Shown here: piece after piece, positions 1 through 11,816 of the stretch
Position numbering within the stretch: position 1 is the stretch's first letter
Layout of the letters: each line of letters opens with the position of its first letter
Source: Cyathus striatus
Lineage: Eukaryota > Basidiomycota > Agaricomycetes > Agaricales > Nidulariaceae
Length of the DNA stretch: 64,000 nucleotides
Assembly (NCBI GenBank): GCA_025738555.1
Contig: JAOVFP010000009.1
Coordinates: 682,001-746,000, forward strand
Direction: 5' to 3'
Translations under genes and position numbers: made by a program
The notes under the pieces: model-generated
What the model was told of the DNA's origin: nothing
What the model saw: the letters and a program-made list of their open reading frames with translations, nothing else
Database searches by the model: none

Positions 1-446
1 CCATTCCTCCACCTCGTCGCAAGGTCACTCCTCATGAGGTAAACGTATTACATAAATTAGACGCTCTAGTAGGTTTCCGCTTAAGCACACATAGACGTAC
101 CACATATTAATTTTTGTTTTTAACAAATTAATCAACATGATTATTTTTTCCTAACAAATGCAAGCAAGGTTTTCATTGACAACGTGCGTGACAATGTCAC
201 AGACGCGTTCTTTCATCACGGTCACGCGCCAATCTTTAAATGAGTGCGGCGCGTGTTATTGTTGATCACGACTCTCAATGAAGAACAATTCCAATTACTT
301 ATGCATACTTATGCCTAACTTATGCTACGTGTAAGGGATGTAGTTCGATCACTTAGGCAACATCATAATAATATCATATTATTATTATCTCGCTTGACGC
401 CTGCCCAGTGTCTACTACATACTAAGACAGCCTGTGATTTAATAAA
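1..446. other. Intergenic, no gene seen
   Basis: AT-rich DNA downstream of the first transporter. No reading frame here has protein-like composition, and no repeat or RNA gene was recognised. Confidence 0.6.
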
Positions 447-2750
447 TCACGTCGTCTGTTTTACTCCCTTGACATTAAGAGTCACAGCGGCCTCCCTCCA
501 ACTTCTTCCTTTCAAATAAACCAATAAAGTAAGCAATTCGCAAACCACCATCAACCCAGCCCAGACGGAATATGTGACCCCTATTTCATATTATTCGAAA
601 GATTAGCACATTCGTCTAAAGCGGCTACTAACATGTAAACACTTACCATCTCCGAGACTCTGCAAATAGATCACTTTAATTAAGCGCACCAATACGATAT
701 ATAATAGAATACAATATTACCTGAAGGGGTACCACCGTTTCTGTTGCTATAAACGAAAACACTCCTCGAATGGCGCTGTTAGTTGCAGTAGCGCTTGATG
801 ACCGTCCAACGTTGGAATCGATAATGTATGTCAGCAAACTATTGTACATCCATCTAAAAATAATGTGAGCATACACCTATAACAGAAGATGCTGAGAAAT
901 AATTACGTTGTGCAGCATCCGCAAGCAAAGAGTATAACAGCTAACGCGGCAACGTGAACGTGTGCGTGCGAAAGCCATCCAAGCGCAAGAATAAATGGCG
1001 GAAGAAATAATCCACCGTATACAGAATTCTTGAGACGCAATTCAGCATAAACTTCTCCATGTAGTGCTTTCATCCTTGCATATTGGCGATCAGACCACCA
1101 GCCAGTGATAAAGCTGCTGACTACGCAACCTGTCATAAATAAAAATGCTTCTTAAGTAGCTTTCCGACATTATCAGTGCATAAAAACAACGAACCACTAC
1201 CGTATGAAAGATTAACAAGACCAATCTTTAGTGGATCGAAGTTATATTTTAATGCCAATGTTCGCGAAGAGGTGTACCCTATAATAAATCCAAAGGCAGC
1301 GATGAGAGCTAAGTTTCATGCATTTCAGTCATCGTATCTGAATTAAACAAAAGGCCATACACATTCATGCTTACCAGACGCAAACAAAATAACTAAATTA
1401 TGTCTTTGTTTCACAACTCCTAAGATTGGTTTGATAGGATTTACATCTTTGAGAGAAATTTTTACATCTGCGAATGGCGACTCGGATGGACTTATTTGCT
1501 TTTCGACATCTTCACTGTGCTGAATATTCGCCTTTTCGATTTGTTTTTCTTCGGCGAGATGACTTTGCAGTTTTATTAACCTTTTTGCAACGACGTCGCG
1601 ATAGACCAAGCTCCGTTCCTTCCTAAAGGTGTCTCGAAAGAAAAACACAATTACAACAACGGTTACACCGCTGATTATGGTTAAAAACCAGAAAATTGAC
1701 CGCCATCCAAGTAACGACGTTAAGACTCCACCAAAAATAGGTCCTAGAGCCTAATAATAGTGTAAGTGAAATATTTCTTTAAGTACTTAAGTCACTGGAC
1801 TTACAGGTCCAAGAAGAGGAGCGGATATATATATGCTCATCTGTAATATTCCCTCTCAGCCTTTCATTTAGTAGAACCTGTAGGAATGCAATACTCACCT
1901 TGGATCCACGTTCCTCACGGTCAAACATATCGGCCAGCGTTGCTGAGCCTAATGAACTAACTGCGCTTGATCTATATATTATGATATAAGGATCCGTAAT
2001 AAAATATGTAATTGAACTTGCCCTATTGCCTGTATGCAACGAAAAGCAATAACCCTTGGAAAGACGGCATTGGGATTAGAGACGGTTTATTTTTCAAAAA
2101 GACTGACACTTACAAATCAATGCTCTTACTTAACGCTACCACCGCGGATCCCACCGTAAACAGAGACAAAGAAATCAAATATACAAACTTCCAGAACTTC
2201 GCTCAGAGACAAATAATCCAACAGTATAAAAGGATAGACATACCTTTCTGCCATGGAATTCACTAACGAAACTCCACATCAATGGTATTGTGCCTTGCAG
2301 TAGGATGAACAGCGAAAGGCTCAAGCTAAACTGGTCACTTGTTGCGGGTAAGTCCCGTTCCATCTCCTCCACAGCGGCTATTTCATAGAAGTTAGACAAA
2401 TATAACTATGAGTATCAATTAAATAATTTACGATTTTGAATATTAGAAGCAAATGAAGCAATCATAGCTGCACAAGAAATAAGAACTAGACTGAAGTTCT
2501 AGTACGATGTTAAGTTAGCCACTGACATAATGATAATTCTTTTGGGACTACTAACCTTGCGCAACTTGGACCACGCTCGCGGATCATTCGCAACTGGATA
2601 ATGTTCAAGGTCGACTTTAAGGACTTCGACTATGGTTGCTTCAGTCTTTTCGTCGAGCGCAGGCAAACGATTTGACGTGTTTTCGCGAGGAACAGTGCGG
2701 ATCGTCGCTGCAACTGAAGGCGAAGACACGACAGCAATAGAGGTATTCAT
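447..2750 (-). CDS. MFS drug:H+ antiporter (DHA1/QDR-like), copy 1
   Basis: Predicted plasma-membrane proton antiporter of the major facilitator superfamily, probably exporting small organic compounds. The start MNTSIAVVSSPS and the hydrophilic tail ending DPRAWSKLRK are shared with the next copy. The first membrane block ends in a GRK version of the loop 2-3 motif A. The middle block reads SSLGSATLADMFDREERGSK, and the C-terminal half contains TGWWSDRQ and YSVWAGLMVVCELLTLLVYL. About ten exons splice in frame with introns near 50 nt. One donor (near 1190, GTTCGT) is weak but positionally conserved with copy 2. I see no disabling change. It is the first of three same-strand paralogues; copies 1 and 2 are closest to each other. 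The substrate cannot be read from sequence. Confidence 0.85.
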
Positions 2751-4498
2751 GGCGGTAAAGTTCGAGATATGTGTTACAAAGGATTTGAAAAGCTGTAGAA
2801 TGCGAACATAAAACTTGAAATTGAAACAATACGGTATTGGATTCTTGTGCTTTTAAACTCTGGTATGAAGATCGTACTCTAAGGTAAAGGGTCTATTGAG
2901 TGTCGTCAAAAAGAGACGTGTTGTACCATGCGATCGTATTAGTGGGCCAAAACAGCGAGGTTGCTGGAGCATTCGGGCATAGTAGTAGCTCGTCGTTGAC
3001 TTAGAAATTAAAACCACATGCGGAGCAAGTGCATTCGGTTAGTTCACCCTTAGTTAGTACTATGTCGCGTTCACGGTAAGGGTTAAAATTTGTTATATAA
3101 CACTACTTCACCTCCAACGTAATTAGATCGAGAGCTAGAAAATCACATAGACCAAAAAAGAGACAGTGTTCACCCTGCGGAAATAACCGATTCAGTTGAA
3201 GGAATTTATTGCATTTTTTAGCTTAAGAAGTAGGTATTGGGGCCCAGTGATGTTGTTTTCGTCCAAGCGATCATAGTACTCTGAGATCCAAAAGCATCCT
3301 GCCGCGAAAACTCCTTAGAGATTTGGAACATTAAATCTGTGATGTCGCCGTGTCCAAGAATTCTGCTGCGTTACAAGATGGGCTGCAAAGCTCGACAGTC
3401 TCCGAGGCCATTCAGCATGACTAATGCAGAGTGAGCTTCCTGAGTACTGGCGGCCCGAAACTTCTAATGTTATTAGAGATGATTGGACAGAACGTCAAGG
3501 TAAAATACATTAGTTAGGGCAGTAAGAGCTTTTGCAATCTATTATTATCATGCCAGGTGCCGATGCAAGCCCACCCTATGTTAGAATCCCCCAGGCGCTC
3601 CTAAAACAGATTTGACAATAATTACCTCGATATTTTTGCCTCGACAACTGTGCTGAAAAACAACAAGGGCTTTGGGGAAATGAACAGCACGCTCTCAACA
3701 TACGGAGCGGAATACTTACATGCTCGATAGCAGAAATAGCGCTGCAAGTTTTAGACTTGTTCCGGCATCAGTACTTCTCGCACTAAAAATAGATAAATAA
3801 CGAACGTTCGCTTTTTTATTGGATTTTAGCTACATCACGTCTGTTGGGTATTGAGGGGGAAGCCACTAGTGACTCTCGCTGCCACCTTGAGGTCCATCCG
3901 CGTGTACTTAAAGTACCTGGAGACGATAGTGTAGTTAGTTATACGGATCATCGGACGAGTAAACCCGTGCCAGGCCGCGTGCTGTTCCCGGTTGTTACCT
4001 GCTCAATATAAAATAACATAAAAACTATGCGATACCTTTCGTCGGCGATGAGTCTAGTAAAGGGATTTAGATTATGAACTTATGAGGATTTAAAGGTTTA
4101 AGTTAAGCACTTAGATACTATACATGCTATAAGCAATGGGTCTATGTTTGTGTAAGAGGCGTTACAGTGAACAGGTTGTGATTGCAATGATCGACGAGGG
4201 CGTGCGTTTGACAGGCGTTTGACCGAAGGGTGATTTGATTTATTCATATTTGTGAATTGTGGCAATAGCACTGCTAACAAATACAGACAAATTGATTACA
4301 TAACGTTAACCGGACCGTATTTCTGCCGAGCATTTTCCGTGGCAGCGTGAACCCAAATCCAATAGTACATTGATAGTACTTACAATAGAACGCCTCTTAA
4401 CCCATACTCCGGAGGCAGCTCGGGCTATGGCTTTTTAGGAGCCATGGGATAGGTGGAACGTACCACCCGTGGGAATTTTATTCCGGTAGACAAACAAC
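2751..4498. other. Intergenic: upstream region of transporter copy 1
   Basis: No intact gene. Positions about 3670-3812 are recognisably similar to about 9250-9400 (shared blocks such as ATGAACAGCA, CTCTCAACATAC, CGAACGTTCGCT), which lies equally far upstream of transporter copy 2. The duplication unit therefore included 5' flanking DNA. The last nine bases (4490-4498, ACAAACAAC) are the target-site duplication of the adjacent transposon. Confidence 0.6.
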
Positions 4499-5424
4499 AG
4501 CGCACCCTGCTCTCCCCCCCCTGACATTTCCAAAAATGAACATTTGATCTCACGGTTTTGGTCACGTGCGTGTGAGAACGCGCTCAGTTGAACGCATCAA
4601 CAAACGTCGTTTACCTCTCCTCCCAATCTCCCCTCCACCTATCCTCCTCACACCCATTGTCCGCCCCCCCTCGTCACCCGCCGGCCCCTTCAGAATAGAG
4701 CGGGCCGAGCCACATTTCGAAAGAAGACCGAGCATCGGGCCAGCGCCGCCCACAGCGCAATGCGGCACATCAGCAAATGACCAGCGACGCGCCAAGACCA
4801 ACGAAAGCAAGGGCACAAGGACGGAAGGGAATGGCGGGAAAGGGTAATGGGTGGTACGAGGTGGGTGGTGGGTGGTTGGTGGACCGTGGTGAGGACTCGG
4901 GAGAGGGGCGCGGGGCTCCGGTGGGAAGTGGAGTGGCGCTTCCGCTTGGTGGGTGACCGTGTCGGTCCACCGCGTCTGCGTATGGTAAGTAGTGTGCCTG
5001 AAGCCGACACGGGGTGTCTTGTAAGTGGGAACGGCAGGATGGGCTCTATGCGCCCAATTCGTCTGCGCCCACTTACATGCTGTCGTTGTTGTTTATGTTC
5101 ATACATGTACATACTTTTAATACAATATCTTACTTGCTTTGTGAATAAAGCAGCCCTAAACTGATGGTTGAACCCCTTACAATATCTACTTATGCACTAA
5201 AGTACTAAATCTAATATGTAGTAGTGCTATTTATTTGAATGCTATCAAGTATGTAAGTACTTTGTATTTCAAATTTGTACTTTGATTACATCTCGCTTGG
5301 CTTCACATCGATAACAATTTGATTATCTAAGTATTTGTCTGAGACCTCCAAATAATATAACACAACTTGTTTGTACAATATTTGGCGATGTCAGGGGGGG
5401 AGAGTAAGGAGAGTAAGGGAACTT
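4499..5424 (+). mobile_element. MULE-like non-autonomous DNA transposon, copy 1 (926 bp)
   Basis: Flanked by a perfect 9-bp direct repeat, ACAAACAAC (4490-4498 and 5425-5433). The ends form imperfect inverted repeats sharing the core CTCTCCCCCCCTGACAT: the left end starts AGCGCACCCTG and the right end finishes AAGGGAACTT. The interior is GC-rich in its first half, AT-rich in its second, and encodes no transposase. A second copy lies inverted at 46270-47185 with its own different 9-bp duplication, which fixes both boundaries. Nine-base duplications are typical of Mutator-like elements, hence the assignment. It must be mobilised in trans. Confidence 0.88.
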
Positions 5425-6126
5425 ACAAACAACATGACAAATTCAACAATCATTTCAATTTTTGTTTGATACCGTATATAAATGTAGTTAATAACCAAAG
5501 CAAAGTCAGTGTAAGTAGTGTAAATTGACACATACCATATCAGCAAGCCATGTGTTATAACATACTTTTATTTCCTGAATACCTATGTGGAGTCAATCAA
5601 TTATTAGAATATTGTGGGAGTGAATTTACGAATAATAGATGTGTAAACTGTAGTATGATTGAAGTGTGGCTACTATGATCCACAAAATTGTAGTTAGTTT
5701 CCTATGTATGCTGCATACAAGGCCATTTGACTACCATATATAGTAACCAAACCTATGGATTTTTTTCCACGAAGGGGTATGGGCATGGGGTATGGCTAAA
5801 TTATGAGTTTTTACCAAAATCCCCTGCCCTCCCAACTCGGGAGCCATCAAATGCCATGGGGTATAAGGAGCTATGGGCTGTCTCGGGTATGGGTTAGGAG
5901 ACGTTGTACTGTACATGCTTTAAAGTTTAAACTTGTAAGTGCAATTTTGGTAAAAATATGTACTTACTAACATAGTTTTGATTTACAGCTATGTATTTAT
6001 TATTTATATCTCAAGGGTATTGTTGGAGATTCGTTTATTCAAGTAAGTTTCGTAATACATATATACATACTATGTACTAGTTTATAATCGTTAGTATACT
6101 ACACGAGATACGGTACTTAATGTTAA
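5425..6126. other. Intergenic, AT-rich
   Basis: No gene seen. Positions 5760-5900 are locally rich in the words CCATACCC/GGGTATGG. The stretch near 5862-5898 resembles, in inverse orientation, the stretch at about 4393-4445 on the other side of the MULE-like insertion, which suggests an older element that it interrupted. Confidence 0.45.
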
Positions 6127-8408
6127 TCAGCTTTTCTCAACGCCGTTACCTTTCACAACCGGGTCAGCTGGAACCCTCCAGTCCCTTCCTTTCAAATAAA
6201 CTAATAAAATAAGTAATTCACAGACCGCCATTAATCCCGCCCAAATAGAATATGTGGCACCTAAAATTCACGGTCAGTGATAGAGTCAGCTACCAAACGT
6301 AGAAACCTTCTTACCATCTCCGAGTCCATCCTATAAATAGATATGGGAAGTAAGCATACTATGTGGTACACTACAAAACAAATATCTTACCTGAAGAGGA
6401 ACCGCTGTTTCTAAAGCTATGAAAGAAAGCAATCCTCGGAAGGCGCTGTTTGTCGCAGTGGCACTTGATGAACACCCAACATTAGCATCGACAATGTATG
6501 CTAATGTACTTGTGTACATCCATCTGCAAGAAGGATTTGTGTGAGGAAGCGTTAAATTTATTGACTAAATGAAATAATTACGTAGTAAAGAAACCACAGG
6601 CAAATAACATGACCGCTATAGCTGCGATATTGACTTTCTCTTCCGAAACCCATCCAAGGCCAAGAATAAACGCGGGAAGAAATGTTCCCCCGATTACCGA
6701 TGTCCTGAGGCGCATTTCAGCATAGGTTTCTCCATTCAACTCCTTCATTCTTTTGAGTTCCCGGTCAGACCACCAGCCACTCGTGAGACTGCTGATCACA
6801 CATCCTGTTACACATTCGATTAAGTAAGTTCTCACTACCTCACTCTTCAAGCAGATATTAGCGCACCAACTCCATATGAAAGATTAACAAGCCCAATATA
6901 AAGAGGACCAAGATCGTAATCTGAGCCTAGCGTTCGCGAAGAGGCGTAGGTAGCCAAAAATCCGAAGGCGGCAAGAAGACCTAAGGTGAAAAATTACATG
7001 ATTGTCAGAATCGTCTTAATCAAAGAGTCATAAAGTACGCTTACCGGAGGCAAATAAAATAACTACGTTATGTCTCTGCTTCACAATCCGGAATATTGGT
7101 TTGATAGGGTCCACATCTCGGAACGTAAGTTTGACATCGACAAATGTAGACGGAGTTGTTTGTTTCTCTATATCTTCAGCTTGTTCGATACTCTCCTTCT
7201 CTGCTACTTGTTTTACCGAACCAAGGTTTCTGGTGATTTGTACGAGCCTCTTCGCGACAACGTCACGATAGACTAAACTACGTTCCTTCCTGAACGTGTC
7301 GCGGAAATATAGCACAAATGCGAAAACAGAAGTGCCGCCGAGTATGCTTAAAAACCAAAAAATTGACCGCCATCCCAGGGCAGATGTCAATATCCCACCG
7401 AATACGGGCCCCAAAGCCTATTGTGTGGATATGATAAGTAAGATGCTTATATATATTGTTATTATGAAACTCACAGGGCCGAGCAAAGGCGCAGTATAAT
7501 ATATGCCCATCTTTATAGTGATAGGTTTTGGTCAATTAATGGAATCAGCGAACCAAACAAACACATTCACCTTTGAGCCACGTTCTACAGGATCAAACAT
7601 ATCAGCGAGTGTTGCTGACCCCAGCGAGCTGACTGCGCTCGACCTGCAAAACGTGTCAATATTAATGACGCGCAACCGCAACAATTAATCATGCATACCC
7701 AGCCGCCTGAAGGCAACGGAACGCAATCATCCTAAACAAGGAATCAATGCCTGGAGCTAAAATCCGCCACGAAGCTCGAAACCTACAGTTTAATACTCTT
7801 GCTCAAAGCAACTACAATGGATCCCGCAGTGAATAAAGCTAGTGTAATCAAGTACACAAACTTCAAACCAAGTTTCAGAAAAGATACATCCACTAATTAA
7901 TAGGACACGTACCCTTCTTCCCTGAAATTCGCTGACAACACTCCAAATTAATGGCACCAGTCCTTGGAGTAATAGGAACAATGAAATGCTCAAGCTGAGT
8001 TGAGCGTTAGTTGCGTTCAGATCATGTTTTATCTCCTCAATGGCGGCTATTTCATGGAAGTCAGGAAGTAGATCTATAAGATACAACAAAAGCTCACGAT
8101 TCTGAATATTAGCTGCAAGCTGCGCAATCATAGCCGCGCAGGAAATAAGAATAAGACAAATATTCTATAAGTCAAGAAGTTAATGAAGTGAAACCATGTC
8201 GATAACTTCAAAGTACCTTCCGCAGCCTGGACCACGTTCGTGGATCGTCTGATACAGGGTAGTGCTCAAGGTCGAGCTTAAGGACTTCAACCACGGTTGC
8301 TTCAGTCTTTTCGTCGACTTCAGCTAAATCAATCACGTCTTCGCGAGCAACAACGCGAATTGTTGCTGCAACTGAAGGCGAAGACACGACGGGGATGGAG
8401 GTATTCAT
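6127..8408 (-). CDS. MFS drug:H+ antiporter (DHA1/QDR-like), copy 2
   Basis: Same family and exon plan as the first transporter. It starts MNTSIPVVSSPSVAATIR, then a cytosolic tail ending DPRTWSRLRK. The N-terminal membrane block ends SEFQGRR and continues VYLITLALFTAGSIV. Next come SSLGSATLADMFDPVERGSK, the motif C-like GPVFGGILTSALGWRSIFW, the central loop KDTFRKERSL-type segment, and SLTSGWWSDRELKRMK. It ends GNGVEKS at the stop at 6127-6129. All introns splice in frame and no lesion was seen. The start was chosen by alignment with copy 1; an upstream in-frame non-ATG extension has no support. Probably a plasma-membrane exporter of unknown substrate. Confidence 0.87.
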
Positions 8409-9940
8409 GGCAAATCGAAATAGGATACGAGTCAGGTAGTAGAGAGGGATCTGATGGGGTGTGCAACACGAACATAAAACTTGAAAGAATGAAGTTAAAC
8501 AGTACAACGTCTGCTTTTAAGCAGCTAAATGATGACCATAAGCCAATGCTAAGGGTCTGTAAACTAGTATCGAATGTTGACGAGATGCATTCATCCAACC
8601 GTATGCCTGAGACAAAGTAACGCCGTTGTTGGAGTACACCGAGAAACCTGACGGTAGCTCAGAAATGAAAAGTGACCGCTTCACATGTTGAGCAAGTGCA
8701 TGGCTAGGGCAGCGCCGAAGGGGTCGCCAATTTCGCTAGACTCGAGGGCTTGGCGACTCCACACTGGACCAATCTTCGTCATAATCCAGTATAGTAATAA
8801 GAGTAGAGAAAGGAAAGTGAATTGCCAGAGCATGAGAGAACATATTTTAGCGCATTAATTTATGGAATCTCGCCACGGAGCGCCATAATTCATAACAAGT
8901 CCACAGCATGCAGAAAGAAGCATAGCGCAAGTTTGCGTTTATTAAGTTTTGACGGCATTGCAACTTGAGAGATAATCCATTTCATAGACGCCTGAGTAAA
9001 TTGTACCAGTTTCGACGGTGAAATCTCGTATACAAACAGACTTGTTATGGTAAACCTAGCAACTAGGGATAGTTAGCTCATAAAATGTCATCCGATTCTG
9101 TAAGATTTAAAACTAACTTCGTTAGAGAATTCTACACATTTATGACTTTAAATCACAAATATGCGTAATGCAAAGTTGTTTGAAAATCCCTATAGTAATA
9201 ATGCCCTAAGTCAAAAATTTGCCTAGTACGTTGAGAAACAGTGGAGATAGTCCAGGCGAAATGAACAGCATGCTCTCAACATACCGAACGGAAGACATGC
9301 CGGTTTTCGATCGCAGAAATAGCTCTGCAAAGTCTGACTGAGTCCTCTAGGATTTCTCGTACTAAAAATAACTCACCAGTCACGACACGAACGTTCGCTA
9401 TTTAGGTACATCAGCCAGGGCTCTCGTACAACCAGGCTGTCTTATTACTCTTCAAGTCCATTTTCATTCGAACGCAAAGCTGATGTCAACGCGCTACCGA
9501 GTTCTGCCACTGGATGGACATAAAAATGCGGTTGGGGCCGGCTGGCGTTGGGGGGGTCGTCCGCTGGTAATGGTTTCTTCCCCACTGTCTATTTTGGGTT
9601 CCAAATTGACCATAATGAAGTGGGAGGATTATTATAAGAAAAAATAGTTGGTGATGTTGAAATGGTAGAAAGGTACAGCTTTGCAGTGAATGAGATTGGA
9701 TTTGGTGCAAGATTCGTTGAAGATTCGCAAAGATTTGACCCTGACGATGAGCGTATGCTTATTTGTGCCGTAAATATTTAATCTTAGGATTGCTGACAAA
9801 GACACGCGTTAATGGCCCGTTCCGCTCAGTACCATCACTAACCGGAGACCGCGTTCCCCTTTGTCTTCTGCGGTTTAATCGCAGCCATTGCCACTCAACT
9901 TACTACGCATTCCACGAGCCTCCCTTACAGCTCGCACACA
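8409..9940. other. Intergenic between transporter copy 2 and BTB gene
   Basis: Divergent promoter region of copy 2 (-) and the BTB gene (+). It contains the block at about 9250-9400 duplicated from about 3670-3812. Small open frames here have no protein-like features. Confidence 0.55.
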
Positions 9941-11021
9941 ATGGCTGACGCAGATAGACCATCCAAACGTCAGAAGCTTTCTGAGAATGTTGAGGCCATG
10001 CCTGCACGATCAGAGACTGTGTGGCTCGACGACGGAAACATCATCCTGCAAGCAGAATATACGCAGTTCAAAGTTCATAGGAGTATTCTGAGCCGTAATT
10101 CTACCGTGTTCCGAGACATGTTCTCTTTCCCGCAACCTCCGAGTACACCCTCGATCGAAGATTGTCCTCTCATTCACCTCCCAGATTCCGCCAAAGATGT
10201 CCAGAATCTTCTTTCGTTGTTATACGACAACCTAAGGTGCGTTATATACCTCATTTCTGATTGTTTGACTAAGCCTTTCACCAGCGCATGTAACTCGCGC
10301 TCAGAATTGCCCTTCTCTGTCCTTGCATCCATGCTTCGTTTAGGTCGAAAATACGAGATACATTCTCTTAGAGACGAAGCCGCGCATAGACTTCGTCAGG
10401 AATACCCAAAGACATTACAAGCTTGGACCTCTACATGCAGGAATGATTTTACCTCTGGAATTGCTGAGACTGAACATTGCATCTTCGATACCCTTAACCT
10501 TGCTCTGGAAGCCTCGCTTAGAACAGTCCTACCAGCTGCTTATTATGAATGTCTTCTCGAGGAAGTGGCGAGTACTCTTTCTTCTGTAGCGCATTCTTTG
10601 TTGATTCCCTTTCCAGGAAGAAATCATGTTCGGAATCAAGTTGGGGGATAGCAATACCTTGTCACGTCTCCTGCCCGAATCACAAGCTGTGTGTATCCTC
10701 GCCAGAGACAAAATCCTGAACGCCCTTCCTAAATACACTCTTTCGTATCTCGATGACCGCAAGACCATACCCTGCCGATCTTGTATTTCAACTGTGCAAT
10801 GCATTTCTGCGCGAGCCGAGCTCATATGCAAGCTGTGGAAACCAGCTCCCAACATTCGTCTTGCATTGTTCGAATGGTCCGATGTTCTTGGAAAAGGTCT
10901 TTGTGGAAATTGTTTCGAGGAAGCTAAGAAACATCATGCTGAAGGTCGCAAGAAAATGTGGGATAATCTGCCTTCTTTCTTCGGGTTACTTTCGTGGGAC
11001 AAGTTAGAGGACTTCGAATGA
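9941..11021 (+). CDS. BTB/POZ domain protein, copy 1
   Basis: BTB domain near residues 28-150: WLDDGNIILQAEYTQFKVHR, then LSRNSTVFRDMFSF, CPLIHLPDSAKDVQNLL and LYDNL. The domain continues after an intron with SVLASMLRLGRKYEIHSLRDEA. The C-terminal part has a Cys-rich patch (CRSC, then GLCGNC) and ends PSFFGLLSWDKLEDFE. The first intron (about 48 nt, gtgcgt...accag) contains no stop and is a multiple of three, so unspliced RNA would also read through. A second intron joins CLLEE to IMFGIKLG. BTB proteins usually dimerise and act as transcriptional or cullin-3 adaptors; the partner here is unknown. The paralogue at 21544-22627 lies on the opposite strand. Confidence 0.88.
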
Positions 11022-11816
11022 AACCGGGACTTTCTAATGCTCTAATAAGCTGTAACATTACTTACTCGACATTAACTTAGCAATATGCATATAATGAGAT
11101 AATCTAATCCACAGCCCCAAATCTGAAGTGCAAGCGGCACAGTTACAGGCTTCAGTCTCCAGCATGACATAACTCACATGTCCAGTGATTTACGATTTCA
11201 TTGCGTATACTTTATAAACTTGTTATAAACCTGATCAGATGTACACGTAGAGACAGATACAACAACAATTTACAAACTTAAGCTTGGTCCGACGGGTTAC
11301 TTATCGCACTTAATCATGTCGCTCAACAATCTCCGCGTTCCCAACAAACGTGACTGCGAGAACATGCATTATCGATACCCAAACCGGAAGGTTCGTAGTA
11401 TCGAGTGCTTGAAGTTAACAAAGTTCCCCCATATTTACATTCTGCAGTCTTCAACAGACCTCCATTTAGTACTTGCGATAGTATTCAATGGCGCAAAAAG
11501 TAAAGACGTGTACGAAAGCACTGGCCGTTCCGGAATGACCTTACGAATTAGCAACAGTGAGAGCTGCACGGTGGGATACCCCGTGCAAAGAAACATAGCT
11601 CAGGGCGTGCTGAGCGGCCGACTGGAGCTGAAGCGGACGCTACAAGGAAGGGGTAAAGCAGATAAAGAGCTGTCTAACATCAGTTGCTGTATACAATAAG
11701 CTATAACGTCTTCAAGCTTGGACAACGACTCGGGAGGTCCTAAACGAAGTCGATATCCGAAATCTATGTATACATACATGCTGTGACGCGGAAGTGCAAA
11801 AAAAATCGTCACGACG
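11022..11816. other. Intergenic (convergent 3' ends), no gene seen
   Basis: Lies between the convergent BTB gene and the third transporter. One 127-codon open frame on the plus strand (11316-11699) has no recognisable motif and no sign of introns, and I do not call it a gene. Confidence 0.5.

Noticed and set aside
4562..5112. GC-rich open frames on both strands of the first transposon copy
   Set aside because: They overlap each other, have Arg/Pro-biased composition, carry no transposase motif, and arise from GC richness alone.
11316..11699. 127-codon plus-strand open frame between the BTB gene and transporter copy 3
   Set aside because: No domain, no paralogue in the window and no introns, in a genome where genes have many.
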